Counted from the first letter of the stretch, positions 29,627 to 40,069 are shown. The stretch: 64,000 bases of DNA from Halobacteriales archaeon QH_8_64_26 (GCA_003021725.1 PXRA01000076.1:52749-116748); one strand, 5' to 3'. The notes: generated from the letters alone by a model not told the origin. Numbers and translations: made by a program.

Positions 29627-30082
29627 ATGAGCCAGGCGACGTTCGATTCCGATGACCTGTTCGGCGAGGCCGCCAGCGAGGTCCGGGGTGACGTCGAGGA
29701 GAACTTAGACGCCGCGCGCGAAGCGCTGCCAGCCCCCGAGGTGATCTGGACGGTCGAAGCCGAGAACACCTTAGGTGTACTCAACACCCTCAATCAGGCC
29801 CTCGATGTCGGCGACGCCGAGGCTCACCTCCGGGACGCGAAGAAGTGGTACACCATGGGCGAGCGCGCCGAGGCCTTCGAGGACGCCGAGGATCTAGAGG
29901 TCGAGATCGAATCCATCGAGGAAACGATCGAGGACGTCCAGTCCGCCGGCGAGAAGGCGGGCAACCTCGCGAGTACGATCCCCGATCTCAGAAGTGCGCT
30001 CGACGAGGCCCAAGACGCCGGTAGCGAGTATGACGAGGAAACCGAGGACGAGACCGATGAAGGCGAAGCTGACGAAGGGTAG
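29627..30082 (+). CDS. Haloarchaeal conserved protein, DUF5790-like
   Basis: MSQATFDSDDLFGEAASEVRGDVEENLDAAREALPAPEVIW... Confidence 0.6.
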   Translation: MSQATFDSDDLFGEAASEVRGDVEENLDAAREALPAPEVIWTVEAENTLGVLNTLNQALDVGDAEAHLRDAKKWYTMGERAEAFEDAEDLEVEIESIEETIEDVQSAGEKAGNLASTIPDLRSALDEAQDAGSEYDEETEDETDEGEADEG

Positions 30083-30481
30083 TGACTAGTATCGCTAACG
30101 ATCGAGTCACAAGAAACGCTTCAGTCTTCGAGCGGGGGCGTATCTGTGTGCTGCCTGCTTCCTCCACTCGGCGGTCACACCGCTACGCGCTGCGACGCGC
30201 TCACGGACTGCCGTAGTCGTTCGATCCGCATCGTTCATACTCCATTGTAGTTCGTCGAGTTTCATGACTGTTCTTCCTCTCCTAACCAATAGCGTGGAAT
30301 CACACGTATCGAATGGTGTGGGACGTCGTAGCGATCTGCATCCGCGAGCGCCGTCAGGCGCGAGCGGTTCCCCGTGGCCGAGCGAGCGCGGAGCGCGAGC
30401 GAGGTCGCGGCCTTTTTAGTAGAGGTTTTTGCGGCGAGTGGTGTGCGAGCGAAGCGAGCACGACCCGAGCCACAAAAAAGT

Positions 30482-31219
30482 TCATTGGAACATCCGGAGG
30501 GGCTGTGCCTCGGAACTCGCGTCGTCGGCCTCACCCATCTGCCGGGCGAGGCGCTCGCGGGCCGCACGGATCTCCTCGGCCTGTTCGGTGAGCGCCTCGG
30601 TATCGACATCGATGCCGGTGAGCGGGGCGATACCGGCGTCCAGAAGCACGCGGGCGGCTTCGGGATCGGGGAACTGACCGTCGCACTCGATGATCAGACC
30701 GACGCTATCGACGTTCGAGAACTCCGCGCGGGACAGGAGCGCGCCGGTCGGCCCGCTTACGAGGCCGCCGTCGGCCGGTGGGACGATGCCGGCCTCCTCC
30801 AGTAGCGCCTCGCCGCCCGCAGTCGAGACGCCATAGAGGTTCGGCGCGCCCTCTTTCTGTTCGCCGAGGCCGCTGAGATACAGCGGTAGAACGCCGTTGT
30901 CGATGATCCAGTCGGTGAGACAACTCGCGAAGTCCGGCGCGGAGGAGGGCGATACCGGAATATCGCTCCGGAGGACCAGCAGGTCCTCGCTCTCGGCGGC
31001 ATACAACCGAACTGGGGGGCGAAGCGTCGAGTCCTCTCCCTGGTAGACCGCGATCGACGGTAACCCATCGCAGTACACCGAACCGTAGTAAGTCGTGTCG
31101 AGTCCCCTCGCGAGGTGGTCGGCGGCGATTTTGCCCACTAAGCCGGCACCGGGGAGCCCCTCGACGAGCATCGGGTCGTCGAGATCGATGTAGTCGGCCT
31201 CGATCCTGACTCGTGCCAT
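30482..31219 (-). CDS. PAC2-family protein (proteasome assembly chaperone-like)
   Basis: DDPMLVEGLPGAGLVGKIAADHL...LPLYLSGLGEQ. Confidence 0.85.
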   Translation of the reverse strand: MARVRIEADYIDLDDPMLVEGLPGAGLVGKIAADHLARGLDTTYYGSVYCDGLPSIAVYQGEDSTLRPPVRLYAAESEDLLVLRSDIPVSPSSAPDFASCLTDWIIDNGVLPLYLSGLGEQKEGAPNLYGVSTAGGEALLEEAGIVPPADGGLVSGPTGALLSRAEFSNVDSVGLIIECDGQFPDPEAARVLLDAGIAPLTGIDVDTEALTEQAEEIRAARERLARQMGEADDASSEAQPLRMFQ

Positions 31220-31301
31220 GCTACGAGGAGGCGTTCTAGTGGCTTAGTTCTCGGGGCAGTATCGAGAGGGGGACTGGTGAGACGCGCGGTGAGCAGGCGA
31301 G

Positions 31302-31703
31302 CGGCTCCGTTCTCGCGATCCCTGCGTCGCCGGGATCGAGAGCCACATCACCGGCTCTCGACACCGTTCGGGCGAACCGCTCGACACGCTGTCGGAGACG
31401 AGCGAGGGGCTGTGCCGATAGACCGTCGGCGACAGCAACCCCAAAGCCACGGCGATCGACGACGCGCTCACGGACGGCGAGGTCGCAACCCTCGACGCCG
31501 CCCTCGAGTCCGGCATCATCAACGACACGCAGGTCAACGCGTTGGCCGAGGGGATACTCAGCGGCGACATCACCGACGCCGAGGCCGGCGCGGCGGTCAC
31601 CAGCGGTGACATCGACGCCATCCTGACCGACCTGCTGACGTCCGTGGGGTTCTCGCGAGGAGTTCGTCGAGCGCAGTGGTGCTGGGATAGAAAGGGAACC
31701 TGA
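31302..31703 (+). pseudogene. Remnant of an acidic protein with an in-frame stop
   Basis: Frame reads ...SGEPLDTLSETSEGLCR*(TAG 31419-31421)TVGDSNPKATAIDDALTDGEVATLDAALESGIINDTQVNALAEGILSGDITDAEAGAAVTSGDIDAILTDLL...; no plausible start. Confidence 0.45.
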
Positions 31704-31889
31704 CGACTGCTGGCGCGAGTCAGCACTCCGGCGTCGACAGCGGTTCGTCCTTTCGTGCTCCGTCGCCGGCGTGCTACCGACGTGAGGAGGCGGCCGGTCT
31801 TCGACACCCGAGCGCGACGAATCGGTCCGCTTCGGTTCGATCGAAGTCGGCTTCGAAATGGACTCCCGTGCCGGGCGAACAAGAGGAGT

Positions 31890-32798
31890 ATGACCGTACT
31901 CGAACGCTACGAGCCGCTCGTCGGGGACATCGAGGCCTTCCGGGCGGCCTGTCAACAGCCGCTTCCCTCCGTCGTCAGGACGAACACGATCAAAGCCGAC
32001 GTCGGGCGGGCACGTGCCGCACTCGACGAAAGCGACATCGGCTACGAGAGCCCGGAGTGGCGACCTGGACTCTTCCGCCTCGATACCGACAAACCGGGTT
32101 CGACATGGGGGTCCTTCCAGGGCTGGTGGCACGGCCAGGAGGAAGTTTCAGCGATCCCCGCGCCGGTACTCGACCCACAGCCGGGCGAGCGGGTCTGGGC
32201 GGCCTGTGGCGCGCCGGGAAGCAAGGCGAGCCATCTCGCGGCACTGATGGACGATTCGGGCACCCTGGTCGCGAACGACCGGAACCTGGGTCGGCTCTCC
32301 GCGCTCCGATTTAACTTGGAACGACTGGGCGTGACCTGCGCGGCGGTTACCAATCGCGACGCACGGAACTTCTCGATGCAGCCCTTCGAGTTCGAGGAGT
32401 TCGACCGGGCGCTCGTCGATGCGCCCTGTTCCTGCGAGGGAACGATCAGAAAGAACCCCGACGCACTGGCGGGGTGGTCCGAGGGGTATCTCGACAGCGT
32501 CTCGACGCTCCAGCGCTCGATTCTCGAACGCGCGATACAGGCCACCCGCGAAGGAGGGAGCGTCGTCTACTCGACGTGTACCTTCGCGCCCGAAGAGAAC
32601 GAAGCCGTCCTCGATGGCGTGCTCGAAAGCGAGGACTGTCGGCTCGTCGAGTTCGACCTGGCGCTCGATCACGGTCCCGGGATCACCGAATGGCAGGGAG
32701 CGGAGTTCGATTCATCGCTTCGGACGGCAAAGCGTGTCTATCCGCACCAGAACGATACGGGTGGATTCTTCTGTGCGAGACTGGAGGTCGGCGGATGA
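31890..32798 (+). CDS. RsmB/NOP family RNA m5C methyltransferase
   Basis: VWAACGAPGSKASHLAALM, VDAPCSCEGTIRKNP, YSTCTFAPEENE. Confidence 0.9.
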   Translation: MTVLERYEPLVGDIEAFRAACQQPLPSVVRTNTIKADVGRARAALDESDIGYESPEWRPGLFRLDTDKPGSTWGSFQGWWHGQEEVSAIPAPVLDPQPGERVWAACGAPGSKASHLAALMDDSGTLVANDRNLGRLSALRFNLERLGVTCAAVTNRDARNFSMQPFEFEEFDRALVDAPCSCEGTIRKNPDALAGWSEGYLDSVSTLQRSILERAIQATREGGSVVYSTCTFAPEENEAVLDGVLESEDCRLVEFDLALDHGPGITEWQGAEFDSSLRTAKRVYPHQNDTGGFFCARLEVGG

Positions 32799-33346
32799 GC
32801 GGAGCACCCGAATCGGACAGCGAGGACGACGGCGACGGAGACGAACGAGAGAACGACGGGAGCCGGTTCGATCGTCTGCCGCCGAGTGCCGAGGAGCGCC
32901 GGGTCGCGGGCCGCCCCACACGGGAGGACGTACTCGACTGGTGGGCCGATCGATACGGTATCCCCCCGGAGACTTTCGCGGAACAGAGCTTCTGGGAGAA
33001 GGGCTCGGGCAAGATCTGGGCGTTTGCCGGGGAAGGTCACTCCCCGATCGCGATCGAGGGCCTCGGGCTCACCTTCCTCAGGGTACGACAAGAGCACTGG
33101 AAGCCGACGAGCAACGCCATCCAGCGCTTCGGGCACGCAGCGACTCGCAACGTCATCGAACTCGAAGAGGGGGAAGCGAGAGCCTTCGTCGCCGGCCACG
33201 ATCAGGAAATCGAGTGGGACGGCGATTGGGGATATCTGATCGTCGCCCAGGAACTGGCCAGCGAGCGCGAGCCCCTCGGCGTTGGGCTTTACCTGCACGG
33301 CGAACTGCGCTCGCAAATCCCGAAAGGCCGGCGGCGCGAGTTTTAG
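32795..33346 (+). CDS. PUA-like/NIP7-related haloarchaeal protein
   Basis: ATGA overlap with the m5C methyltransferase; C-terminal EWDGDWGYLIVAQELASEREPLGVGLYLHGELRSQIPKGRR PUA-like. Confidence 0.6.
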   Translation: MSGAPESDSEDDGDGDERENDGSRFDRLPPSAEERRVAGRPTREDVLDWWADRYGIPPETFAEQSFWEKGSGKIWAFAGEGHSPIAIEGLGLTFLRVRQEHWKPTSNAIQRFGHAATRNVIELEEGEARAFVAGHDQEIEWDGDWGYLIVAQELASEREPLGVGLYLHGELRSQIPKGRRREF

Positions 33347-33475
33347 CCGGATGGCGACCGCCAGTGCCACCGGCGATCGCTACCACTGCTGCCGGCGACA
33401 CCATCGGCCGCTATCGGTACTCGATCGGTCGCCGCAAGGCCGGGATACATCCGTCGGCCACTCACAGCGACCGGT

Positions 33476-34075
33476 ATGGCACACGTCGAGTACGTTCGCC
33501 GCGAGGACGCCACCGACCACGTGAGCGAGATCCTCTCGAAGTGGGAAGGGGAGGGCGGCGGGACGGCGAACCGATCGTTGCTACTGGACGCGCTGGCGAA
33601 CCACCCGCCGCTACTGGAGGGGATGTACACACTGCTCGACCGGACGATCAGGGGCGGGCACCTCGATCGGGATCTAAAGGAACTCGTGAGCGTGGTCGTC
33701 TCCCAAGCGAACGACTGTGCGTACTGCACGGCGAGCCACCGCGAGAACCTCATGGAGATCGTCGCGATGCCCGAGGAGCGCTTCGAGACGGTAACAGCCG
33801 GCGAGTACGACGCCCTCCCCGAGCGCGAGCGGGCCGCCGCCCGGTTCGCCGAGCAGGTCGCCCTCGATCCGAAGGGTATCAGCGAGGAAGACCTCGAGGC
33901 GCTGTATGCGGCCGACTTCGATGAGGAGGACATGGTCGAACTACTGGGGGTCGCCGGCACCTTCGTCGCGGCGAACACCTACGTCGATGCGCTCTCGATC
34001 CAGCCCGGTGACCGAGAGGAAGCCTACGCCGGAGCAGCGACCGAGACCTCGGGCGACGGTGATACCGATCGCTGA
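33476..34075 (+). CDS. Carboxymuconolactone decarboxylase/AhpD-like protein
   Basis: LKELVSVVVSQANDCAYCTASHRENL (CxxC...H). Confidence 0.85.
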   Translation: MAHVEYVRREDATDHVSEILSKWEGEGGGTANRSLLLDALANHPPLLEGMYTLLDRTIRGGHLDRDLKELVSVVVSQANDCAYCTASHRENLMEIVAMPEERFETVTAGEYDALPERERAAARFAEQVALDPKGISEEDLEALYAADFDEEDMVELLGVAGTFVAANTYVDALSIQPGDREEAYAGAATETSGDGDTDR

Positions 34076-34109
34076 ACCCGACTCGCTCGCGAGCCACTAC
34101 CACCTGAGA

Positions 34110-35675
34110 TCAGTCCTTGTCGCGGAGCACGCCACCGCTTAGCCCCTCCCACTCGACGCGGTAGCCAAGCGCCGAGAGTATCGTGCTCGCGTCGTCGAGA
34201 CCGAACTCCCCGAGGTGGGCCTCAGCGTCGGCAAGGTCCATTCCCGAAGCGAGCACTTCGGCGAGCCCGTCGAGCACGGGGGGACGGACGAGCGTCCGGC
34301 CGACCCGTTCGTGCTCGGGGAACTCCGTCTCACTGAAGGCACGCTCGCTCACGCCGTGCTCGCGGGCGAGCGCGTCGAGTCCGACGACGTCGGCTTCCGG
34401 GACGAGCTCCGCGGGCAAAGTGTCGGCGCTCGCGGCGATCAGGTCGGTTTCGTAGCCCCGCAGCGCATCACGAACCGCTTTGATATCGACCGTGCCCGAA
34501 TACGGGAGCGCCCGGGCGTCGCGTGCGTCGATATCCTCGCCGACGCCCAGTGATTCGTCGACCGCGACGATCATATCGACGGCTTCCAATTCGTCCAGCT
34601 GATCGAGCTTCTTCGCGACGTACTCGGGCGTCCAGAAACCCATGATCTCGAAGAAGAGTCGAAATCCCTGGCCGATATGGCCATCCGACACCGGTTCCGG
34701 GTCCGCCTCGGCTCCGCTGGCGGCCTCGGGGACTGCGTGGGGCCAGTCGAACGCGAAATCCGGGATCATCACCCGCGAGCCGGCTTCGAGGGGTTCGGGC
34801 TCCCGGCGCAGTTCCCAGTCGAGATCGAGCGCTTCGAAGCGGGCCGCGAAGTCGGCCTCGACGCCACTGTCATACGGGACTTCGACCACCGGCTCGGCGC
34901 TCGGCACTGAGAGGTCATCCTGATCGAGGGTCAGCTCCCGTTCGGTACCCCGGTCGTCGATCGTGGCATCGAGGTGCCACTCCTTCGTCGTCGCGATCGT
35001 CCGGAGCAGGCGGGCGAAACGGGTGCCGTAGCGCCGCGTGCGGCGGAACAGTCGCGTGGGACCGGTGACCTCGATCACGCGACCCTTGGGGGTTCTCTCG
35101 ATCTCGTACATGAGCCGAAGGCGTTTGATCGCCGAGACGAGCGCGCGAGGATCGGAGCTACGAACCGTAACACTGGTCGCGTCGAAGAGCGCCGTCTGGG
35201 CGAGCGAGAGGTCGTACTGAGCACAGAGTTCCTGAGGGCTCCAGCGCGAATCGAGATCGACGAGTATCGCCCGCTCGTCGAGATCGGCATACAGTGAGGC
35301 TTCGAGAACTGCGGGCGTACAGTCGAGCGCCGAGGCAGCGTCGGCGAGCGCGCGCTCCCGGTCGGTTTCGGTGATCACACCGATCTCCTCGGCAGCACCG
35401 AAAGCCGCTATCCGGGCGCGCTCGGGATCGACAGTAGCTCGGGTCTCGAAGGTGGCGTCGCGTTCGAGGAGTTTCGCGAGCCCGCGGACGAGTTTGAAGT
35501 CGTACTCGCCTTCGAGGTCGGCGAGGGTTGCCTCGATCGTACTACGGGGTTCGCCGACGTTCTCGCGGTAGCTCTCGATCACCCGGGCGGCGAGCGGACG
35601 GTCCTCGCGGTCGGTGAACTGTGGGTGATACCCGCCGCCGGCCCGCGAGACCCGTAGCAGGTCCTTCGTCAGCAC
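34110..35675 (-). CDS. bax1: DUF790/Bax1-like nuclease (XPB partner)
   Basis: VLTKDLLRVSRAGGGYHPQFTDREDRPLAARVIESY...; MIPDFAFDW and FFEIMGFWTPEYVAKKL. Confidence 0.8.
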   Translation of the reverse strand: MLTKDLLRVSRAGGGYHPQFTDREDRPLAARVIESYRENVGEPRSTIEATLADLEGEYDFKLVRGLAKLLERDATFETRATVDPERARIAAFGAAEEIGVITETDRERALADAASALDCTPAVLEASLYADLDERAILVDLDSRWSPQELCAQYDLSLAQTALFDATSVTVRSSDPRALVSAIKRLRLMYEIERTPKGRVIEVTGPTRLFRRTRRYGTRFARLLRTIATTKEWHLDATIDDRGTERELTLDQDDLSVPSAEPVVEVPYDSGVEADFAARFEALDLDWELRREPEPLEAGSRVMIPDFAFDWPHAVPEAASGAEADPEPVSDGHIGQGFRLFFEIMGFWTPEYVAKKLDQLDELEAVDMIVAVDESLGVGEDIDARDARALPYSGTVDIKAVRDALRGYETDLIAASADTLPAELVPEADVVGLDALAREHGVSERAFSETEFPEHERVGRTLVRPPVLDGLAEVLASGMDLADAEAHLGEFGLDDASTILSALGYRVEWEGLSGGVLRDKD

Positions 35676-35787
35676 AGCGACGCTCGTCGCTCTCGGAGTA
35701 AAAACGGTCGGTCCCGTCGGCAGGCAGCCGTCGTCAGCGCGCTCGATCCCGTGTCGATTTACCGCGAGCGTTCGAACAACCGAGCGA

Positions 35788-37206
35788 ATGGTATCCGAGT
35801 CCGACGAGCGGGCCCGTCCCGAGAAGTTCGACCCCAACGTACAGGACCCATACGCTGACGGCGTCTCCCGGCGACGGCTACTGCGATCGTCGGCCGCCGT
35901 CGGTACCGTCGGTGCGGCCACCGGTTGTCTCAGCGATCCCTCCGGCGGCGAGAGCGAGACGCCAGGCAGCGAGACACCGAGTACCGACACGACGAGGAGC
36001 GAAACGACGACCCGCCGAACGACGAACGGCGAGACGACCAACGGATCGGCGGACGGCGAAACGGCGACCGACGAACCGATGGATGGGCGACCGACGGTGT
36101 ACGTCTTCAATACCGGCGAGCGGACGATGAGCGTTATCGATTCGACGACGGACGAACGCCTCGCGACGACGATGATCGGGACGACCGCTTCGTTCCCCTC
36201 GAACCAGTACACCCCAACGCTCGTTAGCGCACCCGGCGACGCGCTCTGGTTGAACGTTGCCGGCGGGGTGCGGGCGATCGACGCGACATCACTCGAAACG
36301 GTCGCGTACGTCGAGACGGGATCGGACGCCAATTGGCTCGAACGCACCCCGAGCGGTGAGCGACTGATCGTCAGCGCCCGCGAGCCCGCCCACACACAGT
36401 TCCGGATCGTCGCGGACCCCGAAACCGAGGCGTTCGGCGAGGTGACCGGACGAATCGACAGGACCGAGAACTACGCCGGCGCGCGGGGCGGTCCCGGTCC
36501 GTGTGACGTCACGATCGGTCCCGACGGTGCCTACACGTTCGTGCCGGATCTATACGGCAACACGCTCACCGTACTCGACATCGAGGCCTTCGAGGTCGTC
36601 GCCCGGCGCGAGGTCGATCCGGTGCTCGACGGCGCGGCGAGCGCGAACCCCTACATGGGAACTGCCTCCTGGAACGGCGAGTACCTCGTCGTCGAGAACG
36701 ACGAGGGAGCCTACGGCACTGAAAGTATCTGGGACGTGAGCGATCCGACCCGCCCGGAAGAGCGCGTCCGACTAACCGAAGCGGACGGCTTGGGCCGGAG
36801 TCCACTGACCAGCGAGATCGGGCCCGATAGCCGATTTTCTTACGTGTTCACGCCCGGAACCGAGGACCTCACCGTCCTCGATCTCGACGCTGGGGAGGTA
36901 ACGACCCGGATCGACCTCGGCGGGCAGGCTTTTACCGGCACCTGGAATCGGAGCCGCCGGAAGCTCTACGTCCCCGTCCAGACCGCAAACGTCGTGCGGG
37001 TGATCGATCACGAGAGCCGCACGGTCACGGGGACCATCCCGGTCGGCTCGAAGCCCTACGGAGCGACCGCCGGGGCCGTCCGGCCGGCACCGACCCGGAC
37101 GCGGAACGCGATGGCTGCCCTCGCGTCCGTCGGGCTCTCCGGCGGTGGCGAACCCACTTACTGCATCGGGAACTGTCACTGTGGAACCCACGACCGATCT
37201 CCCTAA
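35788..37206 (+). CDS. Tat lipoprotein with YncE/cytochrome-D1-like beta-propeller
   Basis: RRRLLRSSAAVGTVGAATGCLS signal; repeats such as YVFNTGERTMSVIDSTTDERLATTMIG and VVRVIDHESRTVTGTIPVGSKPYG. Confidence 0.8.
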   Translation: MVSESDERARPEKFDPNVQDPYADGVSRRRLLRSSAAVGTVGAATGCLSDPSGGESETPGSETPSTDTTRSETTTRRTTNGETTNGSADGETATDEPMDGRPTVYVFNTGERTMSVIDSTTDERLATTMIGTTASFPSNQYTPTLVSAPGDALWLNVAGGVRAIDATSLETVAYVETGSDANWLERTPSGERLIVSAREPAHTQFRIVADPETEAFGEVTGRIDRTENYAGARGGPGPCDVTIGPDGAYTFVPDLYGNTLTVLDIEAFEVVARREVDPVLDGAASANPYMGTASWNGEYLVVENDEGAYGTESIWDVSDPTRPEERVRLTEADGLGRSPLTSEIGPDSRFSYVFTPGTEDLTVLDLDAGEVTTRIDLGGQAFTGTWNRSRRKLYVPVQTANVVRVIDHESRTVTGTIPVGSKPYGATAGAVRPAPTRTRNAMAALASVGLSGGGEPTYCIGNCHCGTHDRSP

Positions 37207-37319
37207 CAGGGACCCAAGGACTCGAGGGTGGGCCGTCATCACGACTTCTGCTCGATCGGCGATGGGCTCGCATCTACTTCCCGAACAGGCTGTAAGCTCG
37301 TCGCGTTCGATGGGCTCTC

Positions 37320-38030
37320 TCAGTGGTTTCGGTGCTTGCGTAGATCCTTGCGTCGCAACTCTCCCAGTCCGTGCCAGGTCCGCGGTCGGGCGGCGATACC
37401 GACGAGCAGGAGATAGGCCCCGCCGACGATGGCCGAGACCACCAGTCCCGGTATCGAGCCGATCGCGGCGCTTTCCGGCCAGGGCTGGATCGAAAACGCG
37501 CCCACACGGATCGCCCAGGCGAGCACCAGTATCGTGAACAGGGACAGATAGACGCGCCGGAGCCGGTGGGCGATCGCTTCCTCGACGCTGATCGCCATGG
37601 CCGGGGTTCGATAATTCCGGCTCAGCTTCGCGCGCCACGCCTCGTCTGCGACGTCGGTCGAGGGATCGAGCGCCTGTGCGTAGGCGTTTTCCTGCATGAT
37701 GCGAACTCGCGAGCGCCAGATGTCGTACGCCCGGTATCGACGTGCCTCGATGGTGAGAAAGACCCCGACGGTCGCCATTCCGACGAGGATTACGTAGTGG
37801 GGATTGCCCGCACTGGAGAAGGCCCACGTGAGGATCGCGCCCATGAGGATAACCGCCCAGTTGGTCGTCTTATCGAGACGCTCGCGCCAGAGTTTCATCC
37901 GGTGGATCTCGCCCCGATAGAGATGGGCCAGCGCCGATCCCGGGGCGCTTTCCTCCTCGAAGAACCCGCGGCCGATCGCCCGTTCGCCCTCGCTCGTCGG
38001 ATCGAATCGCTTCTCGGTATCGTCGTGCAT
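37320..38030 (-). CDS. DUF2270-like membrane protein
   Basis: HLYRGEIHRMKLWRERLDKTTNWAVILMGAILTWAFSS; several TM helices. Confidence 0.75.
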   Translation of the reverse strand: MHDDTEKRFDPTSEGERAIGRGFFEEESAPGSALAHLYRGEIHRMKLWRERLDKTTNWAVILMGAILTWAFSSAGNPHYVILVGMATVGVFLTIEARRYRAYDIWRSRVRIMQENAYAQALDPSTDVADEAWRAKLSRNYRTPAMAISVEEAIAHRLRRVYLSLFTILVLAWAIRVGAFSIQPWPESAAIGSIPGLVVSAIVGGAYLLLVGIAARPRTWHGLGELRRKDLRKHRNH

Positions 38031-38041
38031 GACGTTCGTAA

Positions 38042-38227
38042 CTATTCTCGAAGTCGGGTACTGTATGCTTGATAGTCGGTTCGATCGTACCTCCTCAGCC
38101 CGTCGAGAACGCGGTCGAGTCGTTCTTCGGCGTCTTCGACGCCCGAGCTGCTACCGTCCTCGAACTCGCCGCCGATCCGCCGTTCGCTGTAGTACTCTAC
38201 TGTATTGTATCTTCTGTGCTTTATCAA
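38042..38227 (-). CDS. Small hypothetical protein upstream of the DUF2270 gene
   Basis: 61-aa acidic ORF ending 12 nt before the DUF2270 start. Confidence 0.35.
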   Translation of the reverse strand: MIKHRRYNTVEYYSERRIGGEFEDGSSSGVEDAEERLDRVLDGLRRYDRTDYQAYSTRLRE

Positions 38228-38274
38228 AACCGACGTTCGAGTGCTCGATCGCGGTCCGGTGCCGGTGCCGATCG

Positions 38275-38679
38275 TCAGTTGCTCGCCGGGGCCACCTGGT
38301 CGGCTCCCGTGTCGTACTTCTCGCGGAACTCGCCAATGAGAGTGCCCATCTTGGCGTACCAGTCGTTCAGCATTCGCTGCATGTCGTTTGCGATCTCCTC
38401 GGGATCAGTCGGCTGGAAGACGTGGTAATACCCGCCCTGATCGTAGTTGACCTGTTCTTTCCGGACGAACCCGACCTGCAGTAGGCGCTGGACCGATCGA
38501 TAGGCCGTCGATCGTTCGCGGGAGACCTCGGCGGCGATCTCGTCAACCGTCAAGGCTTCGGCGCTCTCGGTAAGTACCCGAAAGACCTCCTTGTCGAGTT
38601 GCTTGAACCCGTGGAAGCACTCCAAGAGGCCTTCGCACTGCATGTCCTCTCGAAGCATCTCCTGCATCGATCTGGCCAT
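38275..38679 (-). CDS. TrmB-like HTH transcriptional regulator
   Basis: ALTVDEIAAEVSRERSTAYRSVQRLLQVGFVRKEQ winged-HTH; divergent from the persulfide dioxygenase-like gene. Confidence 0.75.
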   Translation of the reverse strand: MARSMQEMLREDMQCEGLLECFHGFKQLDKEVFRVLTESAEALTVDEIAAEVSRERSTAYRSVQRLLQVGFVRKEQVNYDQGGYYHVFQPTDPEEIANDMQRMLNDWYAKMGTLIGEFREKYDTGADQVAPASN

Positions 38680-38711
38680 TCTCGGTTCGCGCTACTACCT
38701 CGCAGCGTAAA

Positions 38712-38736
38712 AGTATTGTGAAAGTGACGCAATACT
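38712..38736. promoter_or_regulatory. Inverted-repeat candidate operator
   Basis: AGTATTG-tgaaagtgacg-CAATACT (7-bp perfect arms, 11-nt spacer) just upstream of the regulator. Confidence 0.55.
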
Positions 38737-38877
38737 CTGCACGACCGATCGCACGACTGTCTAACCGATCTACCGTCTTTCATATCCAATTCCTACCTAG
38801 CCAGGATTTTCAAGGGACGCTTCGAGTTTTCCTTCGAGGTGCGGGAAACGATCTCGTCTCTCGTTCGTCCCATAGAA

Positions 38878-38890
38878 GTGTTTAAATCAT
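38878..38890 (+). promoter_or_regulatory. TATA-like element upstream of the rhodanese-MBL gene
   Basis: gtgtttaaatcat about 30-40 nt upstream of ATG 38918. Confidence 0.4.
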
Positions 38891-38917
38891 CCAAGGCTGT
38901 ACACTATACCGAAAACG

Positions 38918-40069
38918 ATGTTCAGGAAGATCACCGCCAGAGAACTCGCGGATCGCCAGGACACAGGCACGGAGGACTACACGCTGATCGACACGCGTCC
39001 TGAGGACAGTTACGGCTCGTGGCGCGTCGAGGGCGCGGTAAACGTCCCCTTCGGGCCGGCAGAGGTCCTCGACGAGGACAAAAGCGGGGAAATCGACGCG
39101 CTCGCAGGTGGGACGGAGATCCTCACGATCTGTGGGAAGGGCGCGACCTCGACGCGGCTCGCCTCCGAACTCGACGCGAACGGCTTCGAGGACATCGCGG
39201 TCCTCACGGACGGGATGCGCGCCTGGAACGCGCTGTATGAGACCGCAGAGGTCGAGACCACAAGTGAGGACCTGTTTATCACCCAGTTTCAGCGCCGCGC
39301 GAAGGGCTGTCTGTCCTATCTCGTCGGCTCACACAGCGCCAGCGAAGCGGTGGTCGTCGATCCCACCCGCCACACCGACCAGTATATTACTACTGCCGCC
39401 GAGCACGGCGTGGAGATCACCCACGTGCTCGATACCCACGTCCACGCCGATCACCTCTCGGGCGGTCGGGACCTCGCGGCGCGACTCGGCGTTCCCTATC
39501 ACCTCGGCGAGCGCGCGACCGAGCGCGATCTGGGTTACGAGTTCACTCCGCTGGCCGACGGCGAGACGATCGCGGTGGGCGACGTCGAGATCGAGACCCT
39601 GTTTGCCCCCGGGCACACCTCCGAGACCGCCGCCTATCGCGTGGGTGAGGAAGCAGTGCTCACCGGCGATAGTCTCTTTCTGGATTCGGTCGGGCGCACC
39701 GAACTCGAATTCGGCGAGGACGAGGCCGAGCAAGGAGCGCGAATGCAATACGAGGCGCTTCACGGGACGCTACTCGAACTGCCCAAGGAGCTGACCGTCC
39801 TACCAGGTCACGTCACGGTGAACGCGGACGGCACCTATGCGAACGCCTCACCCGGCGAACTCGTCGGCGCGCCCCTCGGCGAGGTCCACGAGCGTCTCGA
39901 CCTCGCCGACTTAGCGGAGGAGGAGTTCGTCGAGCGGATGGTCGAGAACGTCCCCGAGAAACCCGACAACTACGAGACGGTTATCGCCATCAACCGTGGC
40001 ACCGAGAGCGCCGAGAACACTGCTGAAGCGACAACGCTGGAGACGGGGGCGAACAACTGTGCCGCGTAA
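38918..40069 (+). CDS. Rhodanese-metallo-beta-lactamase fusion (persulfide dioxygenase-like)
   Basis: Rhodanese EILTICGKGATSTRLA then MBL THVHADHLSGG and LPGHVTVNADG. Confidence 0.88.
   Translation: MFRKITARELADRQDTGTEDYTLIDTRPEDSYGSWRVEGAVNVPFGPAEVLDEDKSGEIDALAGGTEILTICGKGATSTRLASELDANGFEDIAVLTDGMRAWNALYETAEVETTSEDLFITQFQRRAKGCLSYLVGSHSASEAVVVDPTRHTDQYITTAAEHGVEITHVLDTHVHADHLSGGRDLAARLGVPYHLGERATERDLGYEFTPLADGETIAVGDVEIETLFAPGHTSETAAYRVGEEAVLTGDSLFLDSVGRTELEFGEDEAEQGARMQYEALHGTLLELPKELTVLPGHVTVNADGTYANASPGELVGAPLGEVHERLDLADLAEEEFVERMVENVPEKPDNYETVIAINRGTESAENTAEATTLETGANNCAA

Noticed and set aside
30345-30480. GC-rich gagcg/gcgag-type palindromic stretch before the PAC2 gene as a mobile element
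   Set aside because: Such gagcgaagcgagc motifs are common in haloarchaeal intergenic DNA; no transposase or terminal repeats
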